This document shows positions 1-12,779 of a DNA stretch of 64,000 nt, piece after piece; within the stretch, counting starts at the first letter, position 1, and each line of letters begins with the position of its first letter. The stretch is taken from positions 23,634,802 through 23,698,801 of the forward strand of contig LS997562.1 in the NCBI GenBank assembly GCA_000469685.2. Reading direction: 5' to 3'. Source of the stretch: Haemonchus contortus. Its lineage: Eukaryota > Nematoda > Chromadorea > Rhabditida > Trichostrongylidae. A program made the position numbers and the translations under genes. The notes beneath the pieces are model-generated. The model made no database searches. It had not been told where the DNA came from and worked only from the letters and a program-made list of their open reading frames with translations.

Positions 1-341
1 TCCTGCTGTTCAAGCCAATTCAAATGGATCCAAAGGGGAACGGATCGATCCCTTTCTTGAAATGCTACGCAAAAATGGATTGCACACATTTTCAACCAAA
101 GGTTTGACTTCTGCCATTTGATGATATTTCAATCTATCGGAATAGAATAGGACGCCCCCAAGCAACAGACATTTTTGAGAGAATAGTATTTTTATGCTCG
201 CCAATATGCCGCTTCAGTCACCCAATTTGCTAAAATGCTTCGAAGGAACAACATAAGCTCGAAGAACCCTTGGAGAATAGTCTATAATTCATTTTAAAAA
301 AGATTTAAAAAGATCAAAAGATGGAACAAAAGTAATTGCTT

Positions 342-538
342 TGAAGGTAATGAAATCTATTGCTTCTCAAACGTCATTTCCTCTTTTTATTTCAACCTTC
401 AAGCCCCTTGGACCAACTCCTGACAAAAACAACCGAATGAAAATCAGCTGATGCTGGGCCCAGGGGGCTTGAAGATCGGAGCGAAAAAAGGAAATGACGT
501 TCGAAAGCCATACCTTCCTTAGAAACCAATTACCTTCA
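342..538. repeat. palindromic fold-back repeat
   Basis: Inverted arms: AACGTCATTTCC near 369 pairs with GGAAATGACGTT ending at 501, CTTCAAGCCCC pairs with GGGGGCTTGAAG, and the outer ends TGAAGGTAAT and ATTACCTTCA also pair. The whole folds to an imperfect hairpin of about 197 bases, typical of a short non-autonomous inverted-repeat element. No target duplication was identified. Confidence 0.6.
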
Positions 539-1330
539 TATGTGACAGAGCCTGGGAAAGTGTAACCTTATTTTACCTAAAAGCTTCTGCACTGAATTCT
601 TTGCACTGCATATCAGAGAAGTTGGAAGGCATAGAAGGTCATTTTACTGGCAAGGAAAACTTAGACATCAACTATAATCCCTTCTCACATACTATAGTTG
701 ACACACAACCAAGCACAATCCCAATCTGTGCGAGGCAGTTGCCAAAAGGAAATGAACTAAATGTGGACCGGATTCCAAGCCAACCCATCCTTCCGGCGCT
801 TCCGGGACGATTTTCCAGTTAGTACAGCGAATATAGTTATGAGCACTCAATCGAAACACTTCTACTTCTACAGGGCAAGGGGACAAGTATGTAAGAGTCA
901 GTCGATTAGAGTCAGTCGAGGTCGAGAACTTTTAATAACCCTTTTCATAATTAGCTGAACTAAAAGTGTCAAATGACCGATCAAAACCAAAGAAACACAT
1001 TTAAGCTTCAGTTTTTTCGAGACCAACCACCTATTCAACTAAAAAGCCCCTCGTGCCACTGCGTATCCTGCCAAGCTATTCCACTTGACACGAGTGAGAA
1101 GCCCTATAGAGAAAAAGGAATAAACAACCGCCAACGAAATGTAAACAATACTAAATCCCTCGAGCCAATGTGATTTACATAAGAACTTTACGATGATACA
1201 ATTGTGGATCCGGAAATCAAGTCTTTACTGAACCGTAGAGCTTTCCACGCTCACCACGCATTCGAAGAGGAAAGTCCTGGTTGGAAGAAGCTAACCTTCC
1301 TTAAGTAAAAAAAAACTCAAAAGGACCTTG
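539..1330 (+). other. open-frame tract of uncertain origin
   Basis: Several plus-strand frames in different registers follow one another: one ends at 822 with QLPKGNELNVDRIPSQPI, others cover 761-958 and 973-1173, and a 35-codon frame runs 1201-1308 (VDPEIKSLLNRRAF, ending in TAA). The succession of frames suggests a decayed coding sequence such as an old retroelement, but no diagnostic domain is visible. Confidence 0.2.
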
Positions 1331-4300
1331 TTTATGTGAAAAAACGTCGACGAGAATTTTCTGGTATCATTAAAGGTCCCTGAAAAGAGGGAGCGAAACA
1401 TTCAGAAGCCTTCCCACTTAATTCTCGGCATCGATCAAAAACCTTTCTCACCAACCCCTTCATTAGCTTTCACTGGATCTAATTGTCTAGGTGGAATGTC
1501 CCCTACCTTTTTCTGGTATTAACCAAAAAGATTTGAGCGAATTCGTAATATATTCACCATTAACGCTCACTAGGAAGAAAAAGGTGGAATTCGTCTCCTT
1601 CAAAGCACTGACTATAGTTCGAGGCTAATCTTGCCGAAGTAGAAAAAGGATCAGCTCGATACAGTATCCCTAATTAAGCTGAGTAGACTCAAAGTAACGC
1701 AAAGTAACGAGAGAACTATTCAACTGGGCCTATAGTTAATCGAATCTCCTGAGTTACGTCATGAGCTGACTTCTTTTTGGGATTTTTGTCAGACCTTTTG
1801 GGCCACTGCGGTCTCGAAAGGGCTGACATACACCTAATCCACAAAACTTGCCATAAACCCTATGAGCCTGCATTTTACTACTAACTGGCCAAACCTAAGT
1901 GATGTAAAGTTGGCTAACTGCAGATCGCCTATGTGACACCAGCCCTTTTCCAAACGCAGTGCCCTGTGGGCACAGAACTTTTGAGTTTCGAAATAGGCCA
2001 AACCTTTTACTAGTGATTAAGCATTCTGGCGATATTATTCAATAAGAAACTGCAGCTACTAGAGCAGAAACAACATTAAAATTCTAAGGAAACCTCATCT
2101 TTTCTTTGAACAACCGAATTTGCTTCGCCTTTCTATAGAAAAAAAATCATGCAAACCAATACAATTCGATTATAAAATACCGATTTTTCGCATTTTCCAA
2201 ACTCTAATGGAGAACGGTATACCAGCAAATTGGGATGCTGCTACTGAGAGTACTTCTATGTGGTCCAGGCTATGAAAGCTTAATACTTCTCCAGTGAGTT
2301 TAACTCCCAAGTTTCTTTCACATAATCCCCGCATATTTTGACCAGAACAGTGAAATTCTCGTGCCCCAGTCTAATTTTCAATAGATAATGGCGTTCAGCT
2401 GCCACAGCAAATTCGAGAATGGAAGCTTTTTACAGTAATTGAGTTCCACCTATTCAACGAGAAATTCGATCTCGAAAATGCATTGCAAAGGAACTGTCTT
2501 CCACTGAAGGCTCGAACTAGGCAAGTCAATAAACACTGATGGTTTCGAGACATTGCACGATTGTTGTACCCTCACTAAATATGAGCCCACCCCCCTCGGT
2601 ATATAGGAACAAACAAGAGCAAAGACCTCATTCTACCCGAATTCACCTAAAAATGGATCGGTAACAATTAGTCATTCTTGATAGTTTGCTCACATCACAT
2701 CCCCCCCCCCCATTTCCTCAACCCCTTTCTTATTCCAAAGGTTCGTAGGTCTCTCCTTCCCTCACCCCTCTCTCACCCATTTACTGATTGAGTTCATTAC
2801 ATACGTCTACGTTATTCTGTCCTGCGCCATTTATGAATCACTGAGACCTGCGATTCTTCCCATGCCAAAAAGCCTTCCCGGTTCCCGTTCTCATTAGCCT
2901 CATCGAGTATTCACGAGCCATATATGAATTCGAGACACTTCATTAGGATTTCTGCGCTTAATCCTTAGACTATGCTGCCTGAACGACAAAGGGGCAACGA
3001 CGCCATAACCACTGACCATCTTGGCACTACGTGCACTCGACGATAAGTGCAAGCATGTCGTTGAGGAACAAAAGCCTTGAGAGCTCTCTAGTGTCTTTAT
3101 TGCAGGCCCGAAACGACTAAATCCTTTGTGAATGTCTCACAGCACTTGCAAATGCCACAGCTGTGTTGTTATCATGCCAATAAGACCTTTCGTGGTTGAT
3201 TCTTTCCCTCACAACGACGGCTGCAAAAAGCTGGCAGCTGCCTGGCAGTGAAGGACATCGTCACGATCATGGCCGGCTCAGGTGGCCGACATAAAGATGT
3301 ATTTGCACACCTGCACGCAATGTCATGACATCATCACCTTTGAGATGAATCGTATGACGGCTGTTGCTCCCCCTCTTATATTATTTGATGACAATAATGA
3401 TTCTGCGTTGGGTCAACAAAGTCCGAAAAAAGGGACACAATCTGCATATTGGCCCCCTGCGGCTTTTTCGACAGCCATGGACGCTAACGACTTTCTAAGT
3501 GGAATTTTTAAGAAGTTTCCACTCGAAACTTTTTCTTTTTGAAAACAATGAGCTGCTTGAGAGGGGAGACGCAAAAACATCACTTCTCCCTCTCTTGCTC
3601 TTTTATTCCTCTCCCAAGCTGGAACCAGCTTTCTAGAGAGCTCTTGCTTTGTATTGTAGCCTGGAAGGATAAGGCAAACTCAAAAAGACAAGGAAACTCC
3701 ATTCTTATCAACCCTTCGAATTCTTCCACAAAGGACCGAGCAAACATTTACAATTTTTGTTGACCTTTTAGATCAAAATGAGAGGTGTGGATATACCTTT
3801 CTGAGGTGCCTCGTTGTCAGGTCCCCTGCGAAATCGTTGCCAAATTTGATGGTCTTTGAGCCTCTCCTTTTCTTTGTTCATTTCCCTTTTAAAAGGGAAA
3901 CATAGAGCTTTTCGCGAGTTGGACATTGATATATCGGGTTGAAATTGGCAATACTCGGTCCTCGATTAGAAGACAGACTGAGTAGGTGCTTGGCAAGAAC
4001 CCGCTTCCCTGGTTCGGAACACCTGAGATCTCGAATTGCTATGAAAACTGTTGCCCACGATTTTATTTCCATGAAAAGTGGTAGTTGTTGCTCATTAGAA
4101 CTACCTCGGTAGCTCAGTCATTGTTCGAATGAACCTCTTCAAACAAAGTCCTAACGCCAACAAGTCAATCTTGATGGGATGGAAGGGGCGAAGATAACCT
4201 CCACACACTCTGACCATTAGTCTACCTCCATTACCCCAGTATTACTCAGGCCTAAATGTATAGCGCCTTCGTAACCCGCCCAGCTCATCTCGAAGCATCT

Positions 4301-7300
4301 CGAGAGAAAAATCAGCTCGCACGACGGCTTTACATATTCCCCTCAAGTCGGATCTTGCACAAACACAACCTCCAACAACAATTGGCGGAAACAATTGTTG
4401 CGATATCACATCGTCATCGGTCTGTCGAAAAGAGCATGCGGTCATTTGTCACACTCAGCTGCCGACAGCGGCATCGTAGTGCAGTCTCACGAAAAACCCC
4501 CTTGCCGTCGTATAACACATCTAATCGAATTATCGCCACCCACATCGTCCACGGATCACCCTGACCTAGCGCGAAGAAAAATGCTAAACAGATGCCGTCA
4601 AGAAGATAGAGGGTGGCCTCTTCTTCAAATGTGAAGTCGGACATGGGAATGTTTATAGCCAAAAACACGAGCACTTGAAGAACTTCACATTCCTGAGATG
4701 CCGGACTGATGAATCTTAATTATTTCCTTACAAGGACGTAATTCATGTTCAAGTCAAATTCATGGTCCAAGTTTTCCAAATGCTATGAAAGCAGCTATCC
4801 CACTCGAAGTGATTTGATGCCTTCTTGGCCTTGAATGGGCTCTGAGGAAGGTCATTCACGTGCCTTGCCACTTGCCTCTGCCCATTTGAGATTTACATAA
4901 AATCCATGTCCCAAGTGCAGCCCAAAATTCAGCGCTCATCTCGATTGAACCCCCGCATTCAAAAACCAAGGAATTTCGCTATGGTTTTCCTATTGTCAAT
5001 TACCCATGATCACCATTCCTCCTCAAGCGGCGCTCATGTCAACACAAATCAAACGAAATCATCTGTAGAATAAACAAGTTAGGTAAACAAACCAGCCATT
5101 TCCGTAGCTGTATGATAAGGCTACAGATATCTAGAGCAGACATGTGGAACTCTAGAAACGCGCCCAAGTAAACCGATTTGGGAGTTCTGTACCCATGTTC
5201 ATTCTGCCTAACAAAGAAAGGCTCCAAAGGAGCTCAATCCCCACCCGAAGAACAAATATAATTTCTTCGTGGCAAGCACCGGGCTAATCTTATGCTTTAT
5301 CTGGCGTTTAATCGGGACAAACGGATAGCAGGAGTCCGAGGCATTGCTGAGCAAACCCCTTCCCTTGCCTGCCCTGTCACTCAACCAGTGGGAATTTCCA
5401 TAATCATATGTGATGTATTAATGGCCACTCGGGAGGGTACATGTACGGAACTTTTCTCACACGCGATATAATCACATCAGCCGACATCTCTATTACCACT
5501 CTGAAAAGGCCTTCGAAAGTGCAGAGTACTACAAATCTCTAGAGAAATTAGAAAACTATCAACAACTGAAAAGCTTTTCCGAACAGATTCCAAATCCGAG
5601 ATAACTTTGATATTTCCTCATAGAATAAGATAATCACTACTTTTATCAAAGAGAATCAACGTTGTCGTTGCTCTCTCTCGATACCATAATTATCCCCGAC
5701 AGAACGGAAATAGAAATAAACACGAAGTTTGAACTAAACATAAACAAACAACCGAGAAAAATACCAATATCAAACAGTTTACACAGTTCTCGAGTTACCA
5801 GTTCCAGCGCTTTACCCAAGCTCAAGCATGCTCTAACACTACAATAACAACATTCAGGTAGGCAGTAACTCCAATTACAGGCACTTCAATTTCCAGCCCG
5901 ATTCATCCTTGGGTCAAAACTCTGAGTATAGCTGTAGCACTAGGGGCTACAAACCGTCAAGATTCTTTCCAGGGCCATTTATGCAATAATTAGGAAGGTA
6001 ACATCTTCAGGTTTCATTAGCACTCAGCACTGAATGGACTAGAAAATTACTCCAATACCTAGGCATTTTTCACAAGTAAAATTCCCCGAACTTTAGGATC
6101 ATTACGATAGACTCCAGACATTACGCTTCAGCAATGACAGAGAACAATTGCAATTAACATGACTTATCTAACGCCTTAGGCAAACAACGGCGCCACCCAT
6201 TTCCCTTTTATTAGCAAAGGGTATTGTACTTCCCATAAGACAATTCAACGGCAATTCAGAATTCGAAAGGTTAAGGAAACGACAAAGAAAAGCATCGACA
6301 TTAGCATAAATTGATGAAAGGATGATAAGGAAAACAAAGAAAACAACACAAAAAAAAATGACGGTATACCAACCTTCATATCCTGTATGACGCTCTGATA
6401 TAACGCCGATAAGGCATTGAATTCCATGTCAGGATCCATTGCGGTGGAGGTGATGTCGTGGTAACTGAAATCCATAAGTTTGTACAGCTGAGCATGAATA
6501 GTCAGTCTCTGTGAATGGTACAAATATAAGTACAACCCTTATTTTGCTGAAAGCGATAAAGAGAACCGAAAATTTGATATCAATAAATATTGGACATCTA
6601 TTGAAAACTATCAGATATTCAAAGACCAACAAGCAATAAAAGAAAAGCGCAGCAGAGCCATTTTCCGGAATTCGATGGCCTTGTTTGTTCACCGTCCGCC
6701 CTCACGAGGGGATACGACTTTGGGCGCATGTGATGCCTGGCTGATTCTGGCAAGGCCCTCCTGCTATGTTCAGAACGAGTACGACGCACGTGGGGGCAAC
6801 AATACTTAGGAGAAATAGCTGAGGTTAGAGTTCCTGGTGTGATGAATACATCAACGAGCGTTGTGGCTGAACTTCACATAATCTGACCCTTCACTCCTAC
6901 GCAAGTTATACATACGTCTCGATTTGCCAAAACAAACAATGAATTTGCCCTAACTCTCAAGTGAGATGCTAACAATGAGTAACTATCTAGACAAAGACTT
7001 TCTGGACCATTCTTGAAAGAAAATTTCAATCAAACTCTCAGCACCTCCAACAAGAAAGGAGCTATCGATACAATATAGTAATCAGAAAAAGGCTTGTCGC
7101 GAGCAGCAGGTTTTTGTTATTTTCCAGATGAACCATCAAGGACTTCGAAAAGTTACAATTATTTAAAGACAAAGACAGATAAATAGGCTGGCCGAGCAAC
7201 TAACACTGAGATTTAACAGACGCGTTTGGTATCTATCTACTCGAAAGCCAAATTAGGTACAGCTGAGCGGGTCCTTGAAAGCGAACTTGAGGGGACCTTA

Positions 7301-10300
7301 AACCTTGACACTTGACTCTGTCCTTGTCTGCAAAACTCGTTAACGAGCTCCTGATATGCACTTACTCCTGGAAATTGAGAAAAATTCTAGGTTGAAGTCA
7401 TGACCCTGAAAGGACGTCTGCACTTTTTGCAGGTTACTAGTATCCCAAACTGTACACACCGCCTTTTCTCAATCAAAATTGGTGCAAAATTTCACCAGAG
7501 CAGAGTTAAGAGTAGGTTTCAGAGTTAAACACATTTGGATGGTCGGATGAGGAGAAATATATCAGAGAGACTAGTCGTTCGACACGAACAAGCCGCAATG
7601 ACTGACCGATCGTTCAAATGGTAGGAAAAAAACTCATTGAATCACCAACAATATGATTATACGACAGATAAACCCCATATGTCAACGTTCCTCATTTGCC
7701 AGCCGTTCTACATCTACCAGTGCTACAGTAGATTCAATATAAATACGTATGAGGATCATGAATAGACGCAGAGGAAACCATTTAATCAGCAAGCGGCAGA
7801 ATGGCACACGAACTACCGCGCCATGAAAAACAATTCTGTAAGTTCCCACAGCTGACAAGGACGAATCACAAATTGAACCGGTAATGAAGGTTAAAGGAAT
7901 GTAAAATGAATAAATTGTCAAGTTTTTCAGCACAAGTCTGGGTAGGTGTTCTCATGACAGAGGAAAGGGAACTGGTACTGCTAAATGGGAACGATGCACC
8001 CTGAAAGAAACGAAAGAAAAAGTCATCTGTCGGTTCAATTTTATTCGCCCTTGCTGGCTATGAAAACTCCCATCCAGTGATGTTTTTCTGTGCAATAATA
8101 CGTGAGCCATTCGGCTGCTTAACTACTGAATGATCCCCTCGGAACTCCTCAAAACTTTTAGTCACAATTTAGGTCTACCTTTCGAGGATATTTCCAAACG
8201 GATATTTTGAAAGATGGGCATTCACGATGTGAGAAAAAAAAGCAGAGGGCATAAATTTAGTACAATAGAAACTAATTTTGTGGTCAATAAAGAAAAATTT
8301 AGTTCGGCCCATAGTAACTGGGACCAAAAGTGCACAATGAATCAGGTCTAAAGACGTTAAGAACGAACGGTGAAAGGGCTCCTGCTGCAGTAAAGCTTAG
8401 ACGTAAAAATGGCAGGGATATATGACAAAAATGTTAATCTCTGTGAATGGATTCCCCAAATTATGCAGCATCAAAAAACAGTAATGAACCCCTGGGACTT
8501 ATCATAACGCAAGTAAAGACGCCATATTGCAAAGCATTTGCTCGTTTAAGTATGGACAGAGTCGGAAAAAGCGATGTCTACAGCAGTTACTAGACTTGGA
8601 AACTTTAAAATTCGTTACTACATAATATAAATGACTAGTATATTACTGGTTTTTGATGAGAGCCAAAGGTTTCGGGGGTTGCCAGCTGGCTTAAGGTGTG
8701 CGAGAAGGGCTGCATTATGTATAATCATGCGGCTTTCCCATCACGGCAACCGATAAGAAGTCTTGCCCTATCGACATAAACCTTCGCAGTCAATCAAAAG
8801 GAACTCGTCTTCGATATGTAGCTGGTCCCTGCTACTGCTTAGAGCTATGGCTAGCGCAGCTCCTTTGTGCCACTTAGCTTGGCACCATTCATAAGGGCCG
8901 CCCATATTTGTTGTCAAGTCAAGCACACGACCTACATGAAGGCGAGATAATGCTCGTAGCGTCAGATTACAACGACTGACTGCATAAAGAAATGTGAACC
9001 CTCTGTGCTCCCCGTCTAGATTCAATTAACTATGCCGCATCATCAACAACACTTATGCTCAACTGCTCGCTCCAGGAGACACATAGAAGCTGACCGCTAC
9101 TGCTGTATTAATTAGTCATAGCAACCTATGCCATGATGAGATGCAAAACAAACTTTTCAAAGGCATTAATAGCTCAATAGTTTTGCTAAAGATACTTGTA
9201 TCTACAACTTAATAATAGGCAGACGAGTGGAAAATGTTTTCACTACAGGAAAAAAAGTCCACAAAACCTCCAGGAATAATAAATTGTTTTAAAAGATAGA
9301 TGAAAGCTCTACTTTTTACCTCAGAAATATTGACTTGACTAGCAGGATTTCAACCAAAGGGCTTTGTGGAAGCTTAATTCAAAATTCAAAAGGTTCAGAG
9401 CCTCCGCCATGAGAGGCAGAGATGCATTGAAAAATAAAGTAACGGTTGCATACAAGAAAGTAAAAGCAAAGTTTCGATTCAAAACAAAAATGGAGAAGCC
9501 TACTACACTACACCGAAGTAAAATAAAGGTTCTGAGTAGAACTGTTGAAAAAAATAACTCAAAAATATCAAAGAAATATAGATACCTATTTGCTTTCTCA
9601 GGAGATTGCATACTTATCGTCGGCGGTAGACGTCTCACACGTACCGTAGCGAATTTATGCATTTTATGGTAGAACCACACACAAATTTGTAATAATGCCC
9701 AACACAACGGATGGCAGAGCAACCGCTTATGAAAACGGCTGGTGCGAAAAATGTGGAAATGGAAAAGATACAAAAGGGACGCAAAAGCTAACAAAATAAA
9801 AAATCCTTCAAACACAACTTACCACGTATTCAAGTACAGACGATGTGGAAAACGTATGACGATGATAACGGAAACTGACCAGCTGACGTCAAAACTATCG
9901 CATAACTGAAAATGGAGTGATATAATGGATGAAAATGGTAACCTTCTCACGTGAATTGATCGAGAATACATTTGACGACATGCGATACAATTATGAATAA
10001 TTTCAGCAACTGAGTACTAAGTGAATAAGAAACAAATAAGTAAATAAGCGCGAACAAAATCCGACATCGCCGTGGAAATGAAGGAAGGAGAAGGCAAGCG
10101 AGCTTTGACATTTGCCGACACAGTTCGTAGAACACAACGTGCTTACGAAATGGCCCATACAAATGATCTTTCCTGGGACCGTCTAATCTGTTCTTCAAAA
10201 AACTAGCCGGCACCTAGCTTTTTTTCTAACGACTTCTTTAAATGGAACTTCCTCATATTAGCGAGACCTTCGATTCTGATTGTGTTGAATGAAGAGATGT

Positions 10301-12779
10301 TTATTTAACTAACCAGCAAAAACAAAAACATTCCTGCAGCAGAGAAAGTCTCGAAAAGGCATTCATTGGAGAAGAAAAAAACTAGGAAGAATGCTCAAAA
10401 CAATGATTCTTTTTTTCGATTGCCTTCTAATTTACAGACCACATGCTTGCACAATGGTCGGGCCCCTTAAAACCTCGTATGAAAAACTCTGTTTTTACTG
10501 GGAAGTGAAATAAACAGCTTTCCATCTCTCTACAAAACCTTTCAACGAAAATGAAATCTGGATTCCATTTGTTTCCAACGAACTAGAAATCTTGGAAACC
10601 AGCAAGGCTTGAGAACAGAAAACACCAACATCATTGGTGGGAATATAATCAAATTGGTCGCGGCCTCCTCTAACGACGTTAACTTCAGAAAATCTGCCAA
10701 CGACTAAAGAACGCAAATGGAAAAGAATACAACAAAAAACACAAAAGAATAAATCCAGAAGGGAAATCGATCAATTTCACCGAGAGGAAACCTTTCTGAA
10801 CGTTGCTACCTAAAAACCGCTCTTAGAACTTCGATATGAAGCGGAACATCAATTCTAACCAATTTTTTTCTGAAAATAGGATCTCACGTTAGCCAACAGA
10901 GGAGTTCGGAGCGCACAGCGCATAACGACTTCCCATTACCCTCAATTTAAGCGGCAGACCTTATATTGGAGAAATTCGAACGCTCCCACACCATCACTTC
11001 GTACCACTCCAGAAATATATTGAGCGTTTGGAGAGTAGAAAAATGAAGAATGCGTTCAACACAACAGCGAAAAGCAAACAAATTTCATGGGAAAAAAGGG
11101 GAAATCGACTTTATTTCGCAGCGGACCTATATTTAGCCTGTATGTGGAAAGTAATGAAAGACAGAATAAAATCTAATCCACAAAAGAATCTTCGAATGGG
11201 TCGACCAAGCTCATTAGAAACGAACTACGAAAGCAATTGTGAAGTGAAAAGAATAATTCTTATACCAATTTCAATAATTATCAATAAAAATTATTCAATA
11301 AAAAAAGAATTAAAAAGATCGAATGAACTAGAAACCTGAAAGGACAAAAAATAGCCTCGATCGGCTTTTTTGGGGATGAGAAAATTGAATTAAGCGTTCT
11401 AAAAATGTAGTCATAGTGACAGATGGGGTCGACGCAACAGAAAGGCATTAACAGACTATAATTTCTCACAAGTGACACACCATTTACGCCGAAGCGAGTA
11501 ACCCAGAGACAAGACAAAGAGTGGAGGCTTTAAAATGGAAACCTTTAGAGCAACACTCGCCAAGCTCCTCTAAGCCAAACATCAAAGTGGAGATAACAGA
11601 TTTGGATCGCTATTCCCGGCCCCGCTGGGCGAATAGGGTCCCATCATCACATAGGGTCCAAATGCTTCCCTGTATATCTCCTTTCGATATTTCTACATCG
11701 TTGTCAACAGGGATCGCAAAACTCCATCTCCTGCAGCTTCAGGTCCGCTAATAGTCCTGTGGAAGTGACTTCCAAAAAGCCCGTTTTTGTGGCAATGGAT
11801 GATGAAAGCATTTTCAAGAGATGAAGCTACTTGCAGCTCAAAGTAATGAAGCCCGCGAGCAAGTAAAAACTATCGATCATGCATGTTTCAAATATGCCGT
11901 TTACCACCACCCATTCATGGTAGAGTGCAGGAAAATCACGTGCAATCGATGAGAATGACCAGATAATCGCTCGGCAAAATCTGAATTAAGCCGTTCGAAA
12001 ATTATAAAAAGTTCGATTTGTCAGTGTTTCCCAAACCTGTGGAATACACCAGCCGAACTGACTGGTATGTTAGTTCAGAAAACTTGAGAAATCCTCAAAG
12101 TTATACAGATCTATTATCAAAACAAATAAAGCAACTCAAAGATCTACTCTAACTAGGGACCTCGGTGTGAGATCAATATTCAGAGGAAACAGGCACCTCC
12201 AAGAATCTCTGATGAAAAATTCAGAGAATACAAAACTCATTCAGAAGTAAGAAGTACCTACTAGTCGATATAACTTCTGGGGCAAATGGATCGAAAGCCA
12301 TACGCATACCATAGCCACAGAGATCAAATCATTTAGGCCTGCCCTGTGTGGCCTAGTCACGCAGCACAGGAGCTTGATTCTCTACATACATTTAGGATCT
12401 GAATAACTGGGATGGCTTTCGTTTACAACAAATATTCCATCCAAGGATACCGCAATCACGATTAATCCGAGCAAAATCTTGTTGGCGTACAATCTAGATA
12501 ATGAACTGCCCTCTCATGCTGGGATCCAATTAACAAAGAAAACAAAGAAATGATTGAGATAAACCATTCAGATATCCAGGAAAACTCGTTCCCATAACCT
12601 GTCACAGGAACTTCGCGGAAAGGCTTGTGTAGGGGAGGTTTTCATGAAAGGTGATGCGATATAAGACGGCATAAGTGAAAAAGTAATGCCTTAAGATGTT
12701 ATGCATAGCTTAAAAGCTCTACAAACAAAAACAAGGACTACCTAGAATGCAATTGGGGCGTCCGGCGAGTTCAGCGACC
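1331..12779. other. gene-poor stretch, no recognisable gene
   Basis: AT-rich sequence without a family I recognise. The best unexplained minus-strand frames are 4414-4674 overlapping 4242-4445 in another register (the first includes MSDFTFEEEATLYLLDGI), 8768-9025 (with NMGGPYEWCQAKWHKGAAL) and 10495-10716. None has a clear pair of splice sites or a conserved motif. Confidence 0.5.
2701..2711. repeat. poly-C run
   Basis: Eleven consecutive C bases, unusual in this AT-rich region. Confidence 0.9.
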
